Part shown: positions 55,257-62,682 of the stretch, in pieces
Position numbering within the stretch: position 1 is the stretch's first letter
Layout of the letters: each line of letters starts with the position of its first letter
Assembly (NCBI RefSeq): GCF_003355005.1
Contig: NZ_CP029986.1
Coordinates: 201,222 to 265,221 of the forward strand
Reading direction: 5' to 3'
DNA length: 64,000 bases
Source: Sphingomonas sp. FARSPH
GTDB lineage: Bacteria; Pseudomonadota; Alphaproteobacteria; Sphingomonadales; Sphingomonadaceae
The notes under the pieces: model-generated
Databases searched by the model: none
What the model saw: only the letters and a program-made list of their open reading frames with translations
Told to the model about the DNA's origin: nothing
Position numbers and translations under genes: made by a program

Positions 55257-55838
55257 ATGCAGTTGATTCTCATGGTGGTTGAAGCGATCGGCCTGGTCGT
55301 AGGCAGCCTTGCGACAGCGGTGCTGCTTTGCTGGTTTCTCTGGTACGCGTTCCGGCTCGTGCTGCATCCGGAATGGGGCGTATCGGTTGTTCTGATGCTG
55401 CTTTTGCTCGCCTTCGCGGGAGAGCTCCCGAAAAGCCCATTTCTGGATATGACATTGACGTTCGCAGTGGTCGCCGCGGTGCCCCTTTGGTTCGCGGGGC
55501 ACGCTTGGCGCAAGGAAAGCCCACAGCACTTGGTCAAGCCGCCTGAGCAAGGCGTCGCACCTTCACCCAGCAAAGCGACCGCACCGACAGAAACCGTGCA
55601 TTCGCCTCGATTGTACCCCGCGATCACGGCCTGCATCTGTGAAGAGCGCTCGCCAACGCGCGAGGAAATCCATGTCGTCGCTTCGCGCCTTTGGCGAGAA
55701 GGGTTTGCGCAACGCTTTGGCTCGCAGACTATGCCGGCGAGTTTCGCTGCGCGACGAATGCTGGTGCGGGCCGCTACCGCAGCCCTGAGTGGCCGGGATG
55801 TAGAAAGTACGCCTACGCAAGGTGCTGTAAGGGTCTGA
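55257..55838 (+). CDS. Small membrane protein of unknown function
   Basis: A 193-residue protein with an AAGGAG ribosome site. It has three hydrophobic segments (MQLILMVVEAIGLVVGSLAT; SVVLMLLLLAFAGELP; LTFAVVAAVPLWFAGHAW) followed by a Pro/Ser-rich linker and a soluble, Arg-rich tail (EEIHVVASRLWREGFAQRFG). I recognise no family. It lies behind a MarR-type operator and is the last cargo gene before the right repeat, so it likely belongs to the same stress or anion response. Confidence 0.65.
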   Translation: MQLILMVVEAIGLVVGSLATAVLLCWFLWYAFRLVLHPEWGVSVVLMLLLLAFAGELPKSPFLDMTLTFAVVAAVPLWFAGHAWRKESPQHLVKPPEQGVAPSPSKATAPTETVHSPRLYPAITACICEERSPTREEIHVVASRLWREGFAQRFGSQTMPASFAARRMLVRAATAALSGRDVESTPTQGAVRV

Positions 55839-55983
55839 AGAGCTCCGACCGCAACGGCACTCCGTGTCTGCCTGCGCGGCTCGCTAAGGTTAGAACTCCG
55901 CTTCACAATGTCGGCTGCCAAGATCGCTAACCAGCCGGTCATGACCGCCATAGGACAGTTGGTGCCAAAAAGCACAATGTCAG

Positions 55984-56021
55984 GCTACCGTGAATCTGTG
56001 TCCGAATAATGCACAGGGGCC
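55984..56021 (-). repeat. Tn3-family right terminal inverted repeat (38 bp)
   Basis: On the minus strand it starts GGCCCCTGTGCATTATTC and matches the left repeat except at two bases. It ends inside a FitA-like antitoxin gene, whose last codons are replaced by transposon sequence. Confidence 0.88.
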
Positions 56022-56258
56022 GGGTTCGGCCAGCGTCTTGTCGCGCTCGAAGAGGGCATGCTCTGCATCGGTCAGCCCACCCGCCTCGCGGGCGATGGAC
56101 ACCAACAAGGAGCCGAGCTTGATCCGGCCTTCCGGTTTGGCGGCCTGTTCCAGGATGACGCGGATTACGGCCTCGGCACTTCAGCCATGCTTGGCCGCGC
56201 GCACCCGCAGCGCGCGATGCACTTCGTCGGGGACGTTGCGGATTGTGATGGATGCCAC
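56022..56258 (-). pseudogene. FitA-like antitoxin, nonsense mutation and 3' truncation
   Basis: The frame starts at GTG 56258 after a GGAG site and reads MASITIRNVPDEVHRALRVR, then AAKHG, the ribbon-helix-helix of FitA-type antitoxins. A TGA at 56181-56183 replaces the expected Arg (CGA to TGA). The same frame then continues SAEAVIRVILEQAAKPEGRI, KLGSLLVSIAREAGGLTDAE, HALFERDKTLAEP before meeting the Tn3 repeat at 56021. No FitB toxin gene is present on the other side of the transposon. It is therefore doubly inactivated. Confidence 0.85.
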
Positions 56259-56542
56259 TGCTTGCACTCCATTAATGTGCTTTAAAGGATATCATTTTTT
56301 AGATATGCAATCAAGCTATCCCTTCACTGAGCTTTCGTGACGTGTCGCGTACCTCGTCATGGGCTATGATCGCATCGCCACTGAGGCAAGCTGGTTCGTC
56401 CACCACGACGATCATGTCGCCGTAGCGCAACCGCTTGTAGGCGGGCTAATAGTATGCGCTGATGCAGCGCCAAGCGACGGCTAGATTAGAATCCTGCGCA
56501 CGGTTGCATTTGTATTTTTTTGTAGCGAGAGGAGATCAGCAT

Positions 56543-56728
56543 ATATCTTCCATCGACCTAGAAATCGAGATCGACGGTCCAGTTCAGGCGGTATTTAATA
56601 TCATTACCCAAGCGCGCTACTGGCCCGAATGGCATGTCCTAACCCGGGCGGTTACGGGTACCATCCAGCGGCCTTTCCGTCCCGGAGACAAGTTCACGGA
56701 ATTTATCCGCACTGCGGAGGGCACTCAA
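56543..56728 (+). pseudogene. SRPBCC-family protein fragment, truncated by an IS3 end
   Basis: The frame reads SSIDLEIEIDGPVQAVFNII, TQARYWPEWHVLTRAVTGT, RPFRPGDKFTEFIRTAEGT, the start of a START/SRPBCC ligand-binding fold. A good ribosome site (GGAG, 8 bases away) points to codon 56543-56545 as the start, but it is ATA instead of ATG. The other end is cut by the IS3-family left-end scar at 56729. A longer in-frame ATG at 56462 exists but gives an atypical N-terminus. Confidence 0.7.
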
Positions 56729-56875
56729 TGTCCGCCGTCAGCACCAATGGCACAGATTTGAGGTTGTGATTTAAGGAGGATCTGGGCTTCGTCGTAGTGA
56801 CGAAGGAACGAAGATGAAGCCCAGATCCTGCGATGTAAAATCGCCCGCCAAGGCCCCAGCAGAGCGGATAGTGAA
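56729..56875 (+). repeat. IS3-family left-end scar, copy 1 (147 bp)
   Basis: It begins TGTCCGCCGTCAGC, which matches the inverse of the IS3 remnant's right end at 62105 (TGTCCGTCGTCAG). It includes a strong hairpin (GGATCTGGGCTTC and GAAGCCCAGATCC) and the first codons of orfA (MKPRSCDVKSPAKAPAERIV). It stops at the same codon as copy 2 at 57249. The rest of the element is missing. Confidence 0.75.
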
Positions 56876-56988
56876 GCCCAGATCCACCGCGCACAAATCT
56901 TGGCGTTCAAGATTGCATCCGCTGGTGATGAGGAGAGGACGAGCAGGAACACGTCGGTCGCGCGGCCCCTTGAGAGAGGGACAGTCTG

Positions 56989-57102
56989 ATGGACACGAAG
57001 CAGAAGGTGCTCGTTGGAGCGGCCGTCGCCAGCACCGCGGCAGCCGGGGCCGCGTTCGCGTTCAAGTCCGCGGGCACGGATTCGAAGCTCACCAAGGTCG
57101 CG
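56989..57102 (+). pseudogene. Short gene fragment cut by an IS3 end
   Basis: A frame from ATG 56989 encodes MDTKQKVLVGAAVASTAAAG, AAFAFKSAGTDSKLTKVA and then runs into the IS3-family left end at 57103. It has a ribosome-like GAGAGGG upstream and a hydrophobic, Ala-rich N-terminal segment like a membrane anchor. The rest of the gene is gone and I recognise no family. Confidence 0.5.
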
Positions 57103-57249
57103 TGTCCGCCGTCAGCACCAATGGCACAGATTTGAGGTTGTGATTTAAGGAGGATCTGGGCTTCGTCGTAGTGACGAAGGAACGAAGATGAAGCCCAGAT
57201 CCTCCAATGTAAAATCGCCCGCCAAGGCCTCAGCAGAGCGGGTAGTGAA
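57103..57249 (+). repeat. IS3-family left-end scar, copy 2 (147 bp)
   Basis: It is nearly identical to 56729-56875, with a handful of differences, and again carries the terminal TGTCCGCCGTCAGC, the hairpin and the orfA N-terminus (MKPRSSNVKSPAKASAERVV). At 57249 it breaks and unrelated sequence follows. The matching remainder of such an element resumes in frame at about 59418. Confidence 0.78.
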
Positions 57250-57636
57250 CCGTGGATTTGAGGGATGCACAGCTCCCTGGGGTCGATTGTCGTTAGCGGC
57301 AAACCATTGAACATCGGGTATGGTCAGTTCCGTCCGCTCACGGACGTGCTGATCGGAAAAGCGCTCTCTACCGCCACAAGCGGTGTAGAGGGCGACTAGG
57401 TGCTTGGTCGCAAGATCCTTCTCCAAGCTGCGGGCACCCGCAATTTGGGCGAAGCTCGATCGCCCCAATAGGGAGCCGTAGCGCTCAGGGCTGACGCGCT
57501 CTCCGTCCAGCTCCCTATCCTCAATGAGACGATCTAGTGCGAGAAACAGGGCATCCACCCACCACCGCTCTACCCGCTTGCCGGCAAAGTCGGATAGGTG
57601 GCCAATCCTCTCGTGCGCAATCGCCTCGGTGAGCAT
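57250..57636 (-). CDS. Hypothetical protein, 3' end replaced by an IS3 scar
   Basis: The frame starts at ATG 57636: MLTEAIAHERIGHLSDFAGK, RVERWWVDALFLALDRLIED, YGSLLGRSSFAQIAGARSLE, LVALYTACGGRERFSDQHVR, IPDVQWFAANDNRPQG. About 129 residues are native; the open frame then reads on through the IS3 scar to 57145, which would add a foreign tail. The composition looks like a real soluble protein, but I do not recognise the family. Confidence 0.55.
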
Positions 57637-57751
57637 AGGGGCCTCGCCCTAGCCCGGCAATCTATGGCACCTGGGCGCATCAGAAGCGACTCTTGGACGA
57701 GCATGTTTGAAGATCTGGCCGCTCGCGGCTTCCAAATTGAGTTTCACCATA

Positions 57752-59414
57752 CATTCCCCAAGTGGCATGCCGTCTGACGTGAGTTTCGCCTGAATCCGAC
57801 CGCAGGACAATCATTTTCCGTCCCGAGCGGCGTCGTCGGGCGCGCAAGGCGCTGAGACAGGGCAGATCGGCCCGCGAAGCCGCCGTGTTGTGCCCTGGTG
57901 GCGGTGTTTTTCAGCGCAGCGGACAGACCCATCCTGCCGTTTTCGTTCAGTTTGGGCGTGGATGGCGGTCATGCGCATAGCGGAGGCGCTCGCAATCGGC
58001 GGATGGCGGCGAGGATGGCGCGGACCATCGGACCGGTGACGGCCACCTCGGCCAGCTGGAAGGTGATGGCGCGGGCATGGCGGACGACACGTGCCCCGAT
58101 CTTGATCAGCTTCAGTTGCAGGCTGGTCAACGACCAGTCGGCCATCGTCTCGGGCAACTCGATGCAGCGCAAGAAGATGGCCAGGTTGTAGGCCAGCGCA
58201 TGCAGTTGCAGTCGCACCTCATTGTCGCGGAACTTCCGGCATGACAGCCGCGTCCAGTGGAAGGCATATTTACCTTCCTTGATGTGCTGCTCGGCGGTGC
58301 CGCGCTGGTTATAGAACCGCACCACCCAGTCGGGCTCCATCGGCAGGTTGGTGACGATGAAGCCGACACGCGGGAACAGTTCGCCCGGATGCCATTCGAT
58401 CTTGGCGATCACCCGGCGTTCCTTGTCCCAGGATGCCGCCTGATACTCGAAGTCTTCGTAGAAGCGCTTGACCTTGGTCAGCGAAGGTCGCCCGACAGGG
58501 CGCGTCAGCCGATGCGCGATCTTCTCGCGCAGGACGTTGTTCGCAGGCAGCCGGATGGCGTAGAAGAATCGGGCTTCTTCCAGCCGCTCATAGATCGCGG
58601 GGATCGCGTAGGCGGCGTCAGCCCGGAAGAACCGGCCGCAAAGGTCGCGCTCCGCGTAGCGGGCGATGACGGGGTCGAGAACGTCCCGCCAGCCATCGGC
58701 GCTGTGGACGTTGCCATGGCGCAAGGCGCAGCGCTCCAGCATGCCGAACTGGTTGAACAAAAAGTTCGGGTGATAGCAGGTGCAGTCGAAATGCCCGTTC
58801 CAGGCCGCGCCCTCCTGATCGCCATGGGTGGGGCTGACCGAACTGTCCATGTCCAGAACGATGTACTTCAGCCCGTTACGGTCATGGAACCGGTCGATCC
58901 ATTGGCCATTCAGGTCGGCCAGCGCGGCACGGTTCTCGGGCTGTGCCAGTGTCTCGGTCTCGAACCGTCCCATCTGCGAGGCCGAGGCCGCTTGCGCATC
59001 GACAGCCCTTCCACCCACGACCTGGCGCATCACCGGATCGAGGGCCAGGCGGTCGGCGTCGTTCACATCCTCGTATCCGGCCAGTCGCCCGAACACCGAT
59101 TGCCGGAACAACCCGTCAAGCCGGTGGACCGTGTTCTTGCCGCGCCGGGTGTCGCGCAATGCTTTTGCCGCCAGATCGGACAGCCCGAGCGCGTCATCCA
59201 GCTCGCGCATCACCAGCAGGCCGCCGTCGGAACTGAGCTGCGCACCTCGGAACTCCACATGCACCCGGCGGTCGAACTCGACCCGATCTGCCCGCTTCGA
59301 ACCCGCACCCTCTGGGTGATCCATCAAACGCGCCCCTCACGGCCATCAACACCATGATTTATATCGGAAATATTGAGATCCTGACAGCAAAATCAGCGAT
59401 TTACTTGGGGAATG
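57752..59414 (-). mobile_element. IS1380-family insertion sequence
   Basis: The element ends are marked by the inverted repeat CATTCCCCAAGT (57752-57763) and ACTTGGGGAATG (59403-59414), giving 1,663 bp, very close to the size known for IS1380. One transposase on the minus strand fills it. No target duplication is seen: the left flank is ordinary sequence and the right flank is IS3 orfA. The right terminus supplies the ATG of the truncated orfA. Confidence 0.85.
57969..59327 (-). CDS. IS1380-family transposase
   Basis: A 452-residue DDE transposase with the IS1380 pattern: LSSDGGLLVMRELDDALGLS, RQSVFGRLAGYEDVNDADRL, YIVLDMDSSVSPTHGDQEGA (first Asp pair), FRADAAYAIPAIYERLEEAR (second Asp), VRFYNQRGTAEQHIKEGKYA (catalytic Glu). 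Length is normal and no internal stop is seen, so it is potentially active. Confidence 0.94.
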   Translation of the reverse strand: MMDHPEGAGSKRADRVEFDRRVHVEFRGAQLSSDGGLLVMRELDDALGLSDLAAKALRDTRRGKNTVHRLDGLFRQSVFGRLAGYEDVNDADRLALDPVMRQVVGGRAVDAQAASASQMGRFETETLAQPENRAALADLNGQWIDRFHDRNGLKYIVLDMDSSVSPTHGDQEGAAWNGHFDCTCYHPNFLFNQFGMLERCALRHGNVHSADGWRDVLDPVIARYAERDLCGRFFRADAAYAIPAIYERLEEARFFYAIRLPANNVLREKIAHRLTRPVGRPSLTKVKRFYEDFEYQAASWDKERRVIAKIEWHPGELFPRVGFIVTNLPMEPDWVVRFYNQRGTAEQHIKEGKYAFHWTRLSCRKFRDNEVRLQLHALAYNLAIFLRCIELPETMADWSLTSLQLKLIKIGARVVRHARAITFQLAEVAVTGPMVRAILAAIRRLRAPPLCA

Positions 59415-59747
59415 TGGGTGAAGGACATCCGCCGACAGACCCGGCGCCACTTTTCGGCCGAGGACAAGATCCGCATCGTGCTGGATGGCCTGCGCGGGGA
59501 AGACAGCATCGCCGAGCTATGCCGCAAGGAAGGCATTGCCCAGAGCCTGTATTACACCTGGTCGAAGGAGTTCATGGAAGCTGGCAAGCGCCGCCTGGCC
59601 GGCGACACCGCCCGTGCCGCGACCACCGGAGAGGTCCAGGACCTGCGCCGCGAAGCCCGGGCCCTGAAGGAATGCGTGGCCGATCTGACACTGGAAAACC
59701 GTCTGCTCAAAAAAAGCATGGTCGCGGATGGGGGCAACGACGAATGA
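59412..59747 (+). CDS. IS3-family OrfA, N-terminus replaced by IS1380
   Basis: A 111-residue OrfA: DIRRQTRRHFSAEDKIRIVL, GLRGEDSIAELCRKEGIAQS, YYTWSKEFMEAGKRRLAGDT and a C-terminal leucine-rich helix. The normal N-terminus (as in the scars at 56814 and 57188) is missing. The ATG at 59412-59414 belongs to the IS1380 end and reads M-W-V-K-D in frame, so a nearly complete helix-turn-helix could still be made. It overlaps orfB by 4 bases. Confidence 0.85.
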   Translation: MWVKDIRRQTRRHFSAEDKIRIVLDGLRGEDSIAELCRKEGIAQSLYYTWSKEFMEAGKRRLAGDTARAATTGEVQDLRREARALKECVADLTLENRLLKKSMVADGGNDE

Positions 59748-60054
59748 GGTATCCCGCATCCGAGAAGCTCGTGATCATCAGAACCGTCGAGCAGTCGCAC
59801 CTGTCGGCCAAGCGCACGCTGGACCAACTCGGCATCCCTCGTCGGACATTCTACCGCTGGTATGATCGCTACCTCGAAGGCGGGCCGGAGGCGTTGGAAG
59901 ATCGGCCATCGGCGCCGAGCCGGGTGTGGAACCGCATCCCGGCGGGCATCCACGACCAGATCATCGAGCTGGCGCTGGAACAGTCTGAGCTGAGCCCCCG
60001 GGAACTGGCCGTGCGCTTCACCGATGGGCAGCGCTACTTCGTGTCGGAATCCAC

Positions 60055-61353
60055 GGGACTGTCAGGAATTTTGTGCGGGAGGCCATAGGATGGAATGGAA
60101 GGGACCATCGATATGGCAATCGACAAGGACGTTTTGGACCAGCTTCTGGCTGGTCGTGACCCGCAGGAGCTGTTTGCAAAGGACGGTCTGCTCGACGAGC
60201 TGAAGAAGGCGTTGTCGGAGCGGATGCTGTCGGCTGAGCTCGACGATCATCTGGAAAGCGAAGGCGCCGCAGGCACCATCAACCGGCGCAACGGGTCATC
60301 GAGGAAGACGATGCTGACGGGCACATCGAAGGTGACGCTGGACGTGCCACGCGACCGGGCGGGGACGTTCGACCCGAAGCTCATCGCCAAATACCAGCGC
60401 CGTTTCCCCGACTTCGACGACAAGATCGTCTCGATGTACGCGCGCGGGATGACGGTGCGCGAAATCCGCGGGCACCTCGAGGAGCTGTACGGGATCGACG
60501 TCTCGCCGGACCTGATCTCGACCGTCACCGATGCGGTGCTGGAGACGGTTGCCGAATGGCAGGGTCGGCCGCTCGACGCCTGCTATCCGCTGGTGTTTTT
60601 CGACGCGATCCGGGTGAAGATCCGCGACGAAGGGTTCGTCCGCAACAAGGCGGTCTACATCGCGCTGGGCATTCAGCCGGACGGGACCAAGGAGGTGCTC
60701 GGCATCTGGATCGAGCAGACCGAGGGGGCCAAATTCTGGCTGCGCGTCATGAACGAGCTCAGGAACCGCGGCGTCGCCGACATCCTGATCGCCGTCGTCG
60801 ACGGCCTGAAGGGGTTCCCGGAGGCGATCAACGCTGTCTTCCCCGAGGCCATCGTCCAGACCTGCATCGTCCATCTGATCCGCAACAGCATGAGCTTTGC
60901 GTCCTGGAAAGAGCGCAAGTTCATCGCCCAGGCGTTGCGCGGCGTCTACCGTGCCGAGACGCCCGAGGCCGGCATGGCTGCGCTGGAGGCGTTCGAGGCA
61001 GGCCCCTGGGGCCAGAAACACCCGGCCATCGCCATAAGCTGGCGGCGACACTGGGACCAGGTGATCCCGTTCTTCGCCTTTCCCGAGGGCGTCCGCCGGA
61101 TCATCTACACTACGAACGCCATCGAGGCCCTGAATTCGAAGGTTCGCCGTGCCGTCCGTACCCGCGGCCATTTCCCCGGTGACGATGCCGCGATGAAGCT
61201 GTTATATCTCGTGCTCAATCACGCGGCGGACGAATGGAAGCGCCCACCGCGCGAATGGGGTGAGGCCAAAAGTCAGTTCGCCGTAATCTTCGGTGAGCGC
61301 TTCGTCATCTAATGACGGTAACCGGCCTCCCGCACAAAATTCCTGACAGTCCC
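60055..61353 (+). mobile_element. IS256-family insertion sequence, copy 2
   Basis: The same 1,299-bp length, ends and orientation as copy 1 at 31068. It is flanked by the 8-bp direct repeat GAATCCAC (60047-60054 and 61354-61361), so it arrived by its own insertion. Translations in all frames compared are identical to copy 1, implying very recent spread within this genome. Confidence 0.95.
60113..61312 (+). CDS. IS256-family transposase, copy 2
   Basis: A 399-residue transposase identical in sequence to the one at 31126-32325, with the same intact DDE motifs (VFFDAIRVKIRDEG, IAVVDGLKGFPEAI, YTTNAIEALNSKVRR). It is probably functional. Confidence 0.93.
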   Translation: MAIDKDVLDQLLAGRDPQELFAKDGLLDELKKALSERMLSAELDDHLESEGAAGTINRRNGSSRKTMLTGTSKVTLDVPRDRAGTFDPKLIAKYQRRFPDFDDKIVSMYARGMTVREIRGHLEELYGIDVSPDLISTVTDAVLETVAEWQGRPLDACYPLVFFDAIRVKIRDEGFVRNKAVYIALGIQPDGTKEVLGIWIEQTEGAKFWLRVMNELRNRGVADILIAVVDGLKGFPEAINAVFPEAIVQTCIVHLIRNSMSFASWKERKFIAQALRGVYRAETPEAGMAALEAFEAGPWGQKHPAIAISWRRHWDQVIPFFAFPEGVRRIIYTTNAIEALNSKVRRAVRTRGHFPGDDAAMKLLYLVLNHAADEWKRPPREWGEAKSQFAVIFGERFVI

Positions 61354-62105
61354 GAATCCACGGTTTACCGCTTGTTGAAGGCCCACGACCTGATCACCAG
61401 CCCGGCCTATGTCGTGATCAAGGCTGCCGATCAGTTCCACACGAAAACCACGCGGCCGAACGAGATGTGGCAGACCGACTTCACCTACTTCAAGATCATC
61501 AGGTGGGGCTGGATGTATCTGTCGACCGTGCTCGACGACTTCTCGCGCTACATCATCGCCTGGAAGCTGTGCACCAACATGCGAGCCGAGGACGTCACCG
61601 ACACGCTGGACCTCGCCCTGGCGGCTTCTGGTTGCGACAGCGCCACGGTGCTGCACAAACCCCGGCTACTCAGCGATAATGGCCCCAGCTACATCGCGGG
61701 TGAGCTGGCGGAATACATCGAGGCCCGGAAGATGAGCCATGTCCGCGGCGCCCCGTGTCATCCCCAAACCCAGGGCAAGATCGAGCGCTGGCACCAGACC
61801 CTGAAAAACCGCATCTTGCTGGAAAACTACTTCCTGCCCGGCGACCTTGAAGCCCACATCGAGACCTTCGTCGAGCACTACAATCACCAGCGATACCACG
61901 AGAGCCTGGCCAACGTGACGCCTGCCGATGCCTACTTCGGCAGGGCTCCGGCAATCATCAAACTGCGCGAAAGGATCAAGCGACAGACCATCGAACATCG
62001 GCGCTTGCAGCACCGCAAGTTCGCCGCCTAACATCAACCCCCTGACGAGGTCCGCACTCCGCTAATCTACGCCGCGAGTTGTGCCGAATGTTCTGACGAC
62101 GGACA

Positions 62106-62407
62106 GTTTACATCAACGAGCGGCCGTAAAACGGCCGTACGGCCAGCGGGTCGAACGCGGACGGCATGCCAGGCTTGAAAGCCAGCAAGATAATGAAGTG
62201 GGTCGCCCAGGCCGTGCAGCCGGCCGACACGATGGTGACAGGTTCCCACAGGCTGCGCGTCTTCCGCCCTGAGCGTACGGCATGGTCGGCCAGGGCAAAG
62301 GACGCATAGATACCGCAGAGGCAAACCAGGCCCGCGAGCAGCACCAACCACGGATCGTGGTCGTGTCGGACGCAGTCGAAAACCTGTACGACCTGGGAGT
62401 ACATCAT
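62106..62407 (-). pseudogene. MHYT-domain signalling protein, N-terminal fragment
   Basis: The frame from ATG 62407 reads HDPWLVLLAGLVCLCGIYAS, FALADHAVRSGRKTRSLWEP, VTIVSAGCTAWATHFIILLA, FKPGMPSAFDPLAVRPFYGR. This is the first part of an MHYT membrane sensor domain (the HxxM/W pattern seen as TAWATHFI), which usually precedes GGDEF/EAL or kinase domains. The gene is cut by the IS3 right end at 62105; the output domain is lost. Confidence 0.75.
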
Positions 62408-62682
62408 GCTCGGCTAACGGCAAGGCGTTAAGACATCCTCAACCGGTCCATCTCGGCTTTCCCTGGCTGTGATCCAGGACCAAGGAAGCCGCAGTCGGGT
62501 TCTGCGCAGCCATGAACACTTACGTTGCCGAGCCCGCGCCTGTCGTCCGAACCGGCGACCATGCTCGACTGACATGACTTGATTTCGCTCCTCCGGGTCG
62601 GTTCCCAGTCGCTACAAAGATTTATGCCTCGCACCGCCGTGGCGCTGGTGGCATTAAGAGCATGATCGGAGGATTTACGTCC

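Larger units (their letters stand above)
46029..56021. mobile_element. Tn3-family transposon carrying anion/CO2-related cargo
   Basis: A 9,993-bp unit bounded by 38-bp inverted repeats (46029-46066 and 55984-56021) that match at 36 of 38 positions; both begin GGCCCCTGT. It carries a full-length Tn3-type transposase and a serine resolvase at the left. Cargo: carbonic anhydrase, MFS transporter, HPP protein, ClC channel, MarR regulator and a membrane protein. The flanks (ATCAC left, GGGTT right) do not form the usual 5-bp duplication, so the present position probably followed recombination or deletion. The right end cuts a FitA-like antitoxin gene; the left end abuts a small membrane-protein gene. 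Confidence 0.9.
59744..62031 (+). pseudogene. IS3-family OrfB split by the IS256-family element
   Basis: The 5' part (59744-60054) encodes MRYPASEKLVIIRTVEQSHL, GIPRRTFYRWYDRYLEGGPE. The 3' part (61362-62031) encodes YRLLKAHDLITSPAYVVIKA, MWQTDFTYFKIIRWGWMYLS, LLSDNGPSYIAGELAEYIEA and QGKIERWHQTLKNRILLENY with the DDE acids. Removing IS256 and one GAATCCAC copy restores 326 residues in frame. The integrase core alone may be expressed but lacks its N-terminus. Confidence 0.9.
59415..62105 (+). mobile_element. IS3-family remnant interrupted by IS256 copy 2
   Basis: It contains most of orfA and a split orfB and ends on the right with the inverted terminus of TGTCCGTCGTCAG at 62105. The left end was lost where IS1380 begins. 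An IS256-family element with its own 8-bp duplication sits inside orfB. It also truncates the MHYT gene at its right border. Confidence 0.82.

Noticed and set aside
31068..61353. A composite transposon bounded by the two IS256-family copies
   Set aside because: Each copy has its own different 8-bp duplication, which shows separate insertions rather than movement of the whole segment.
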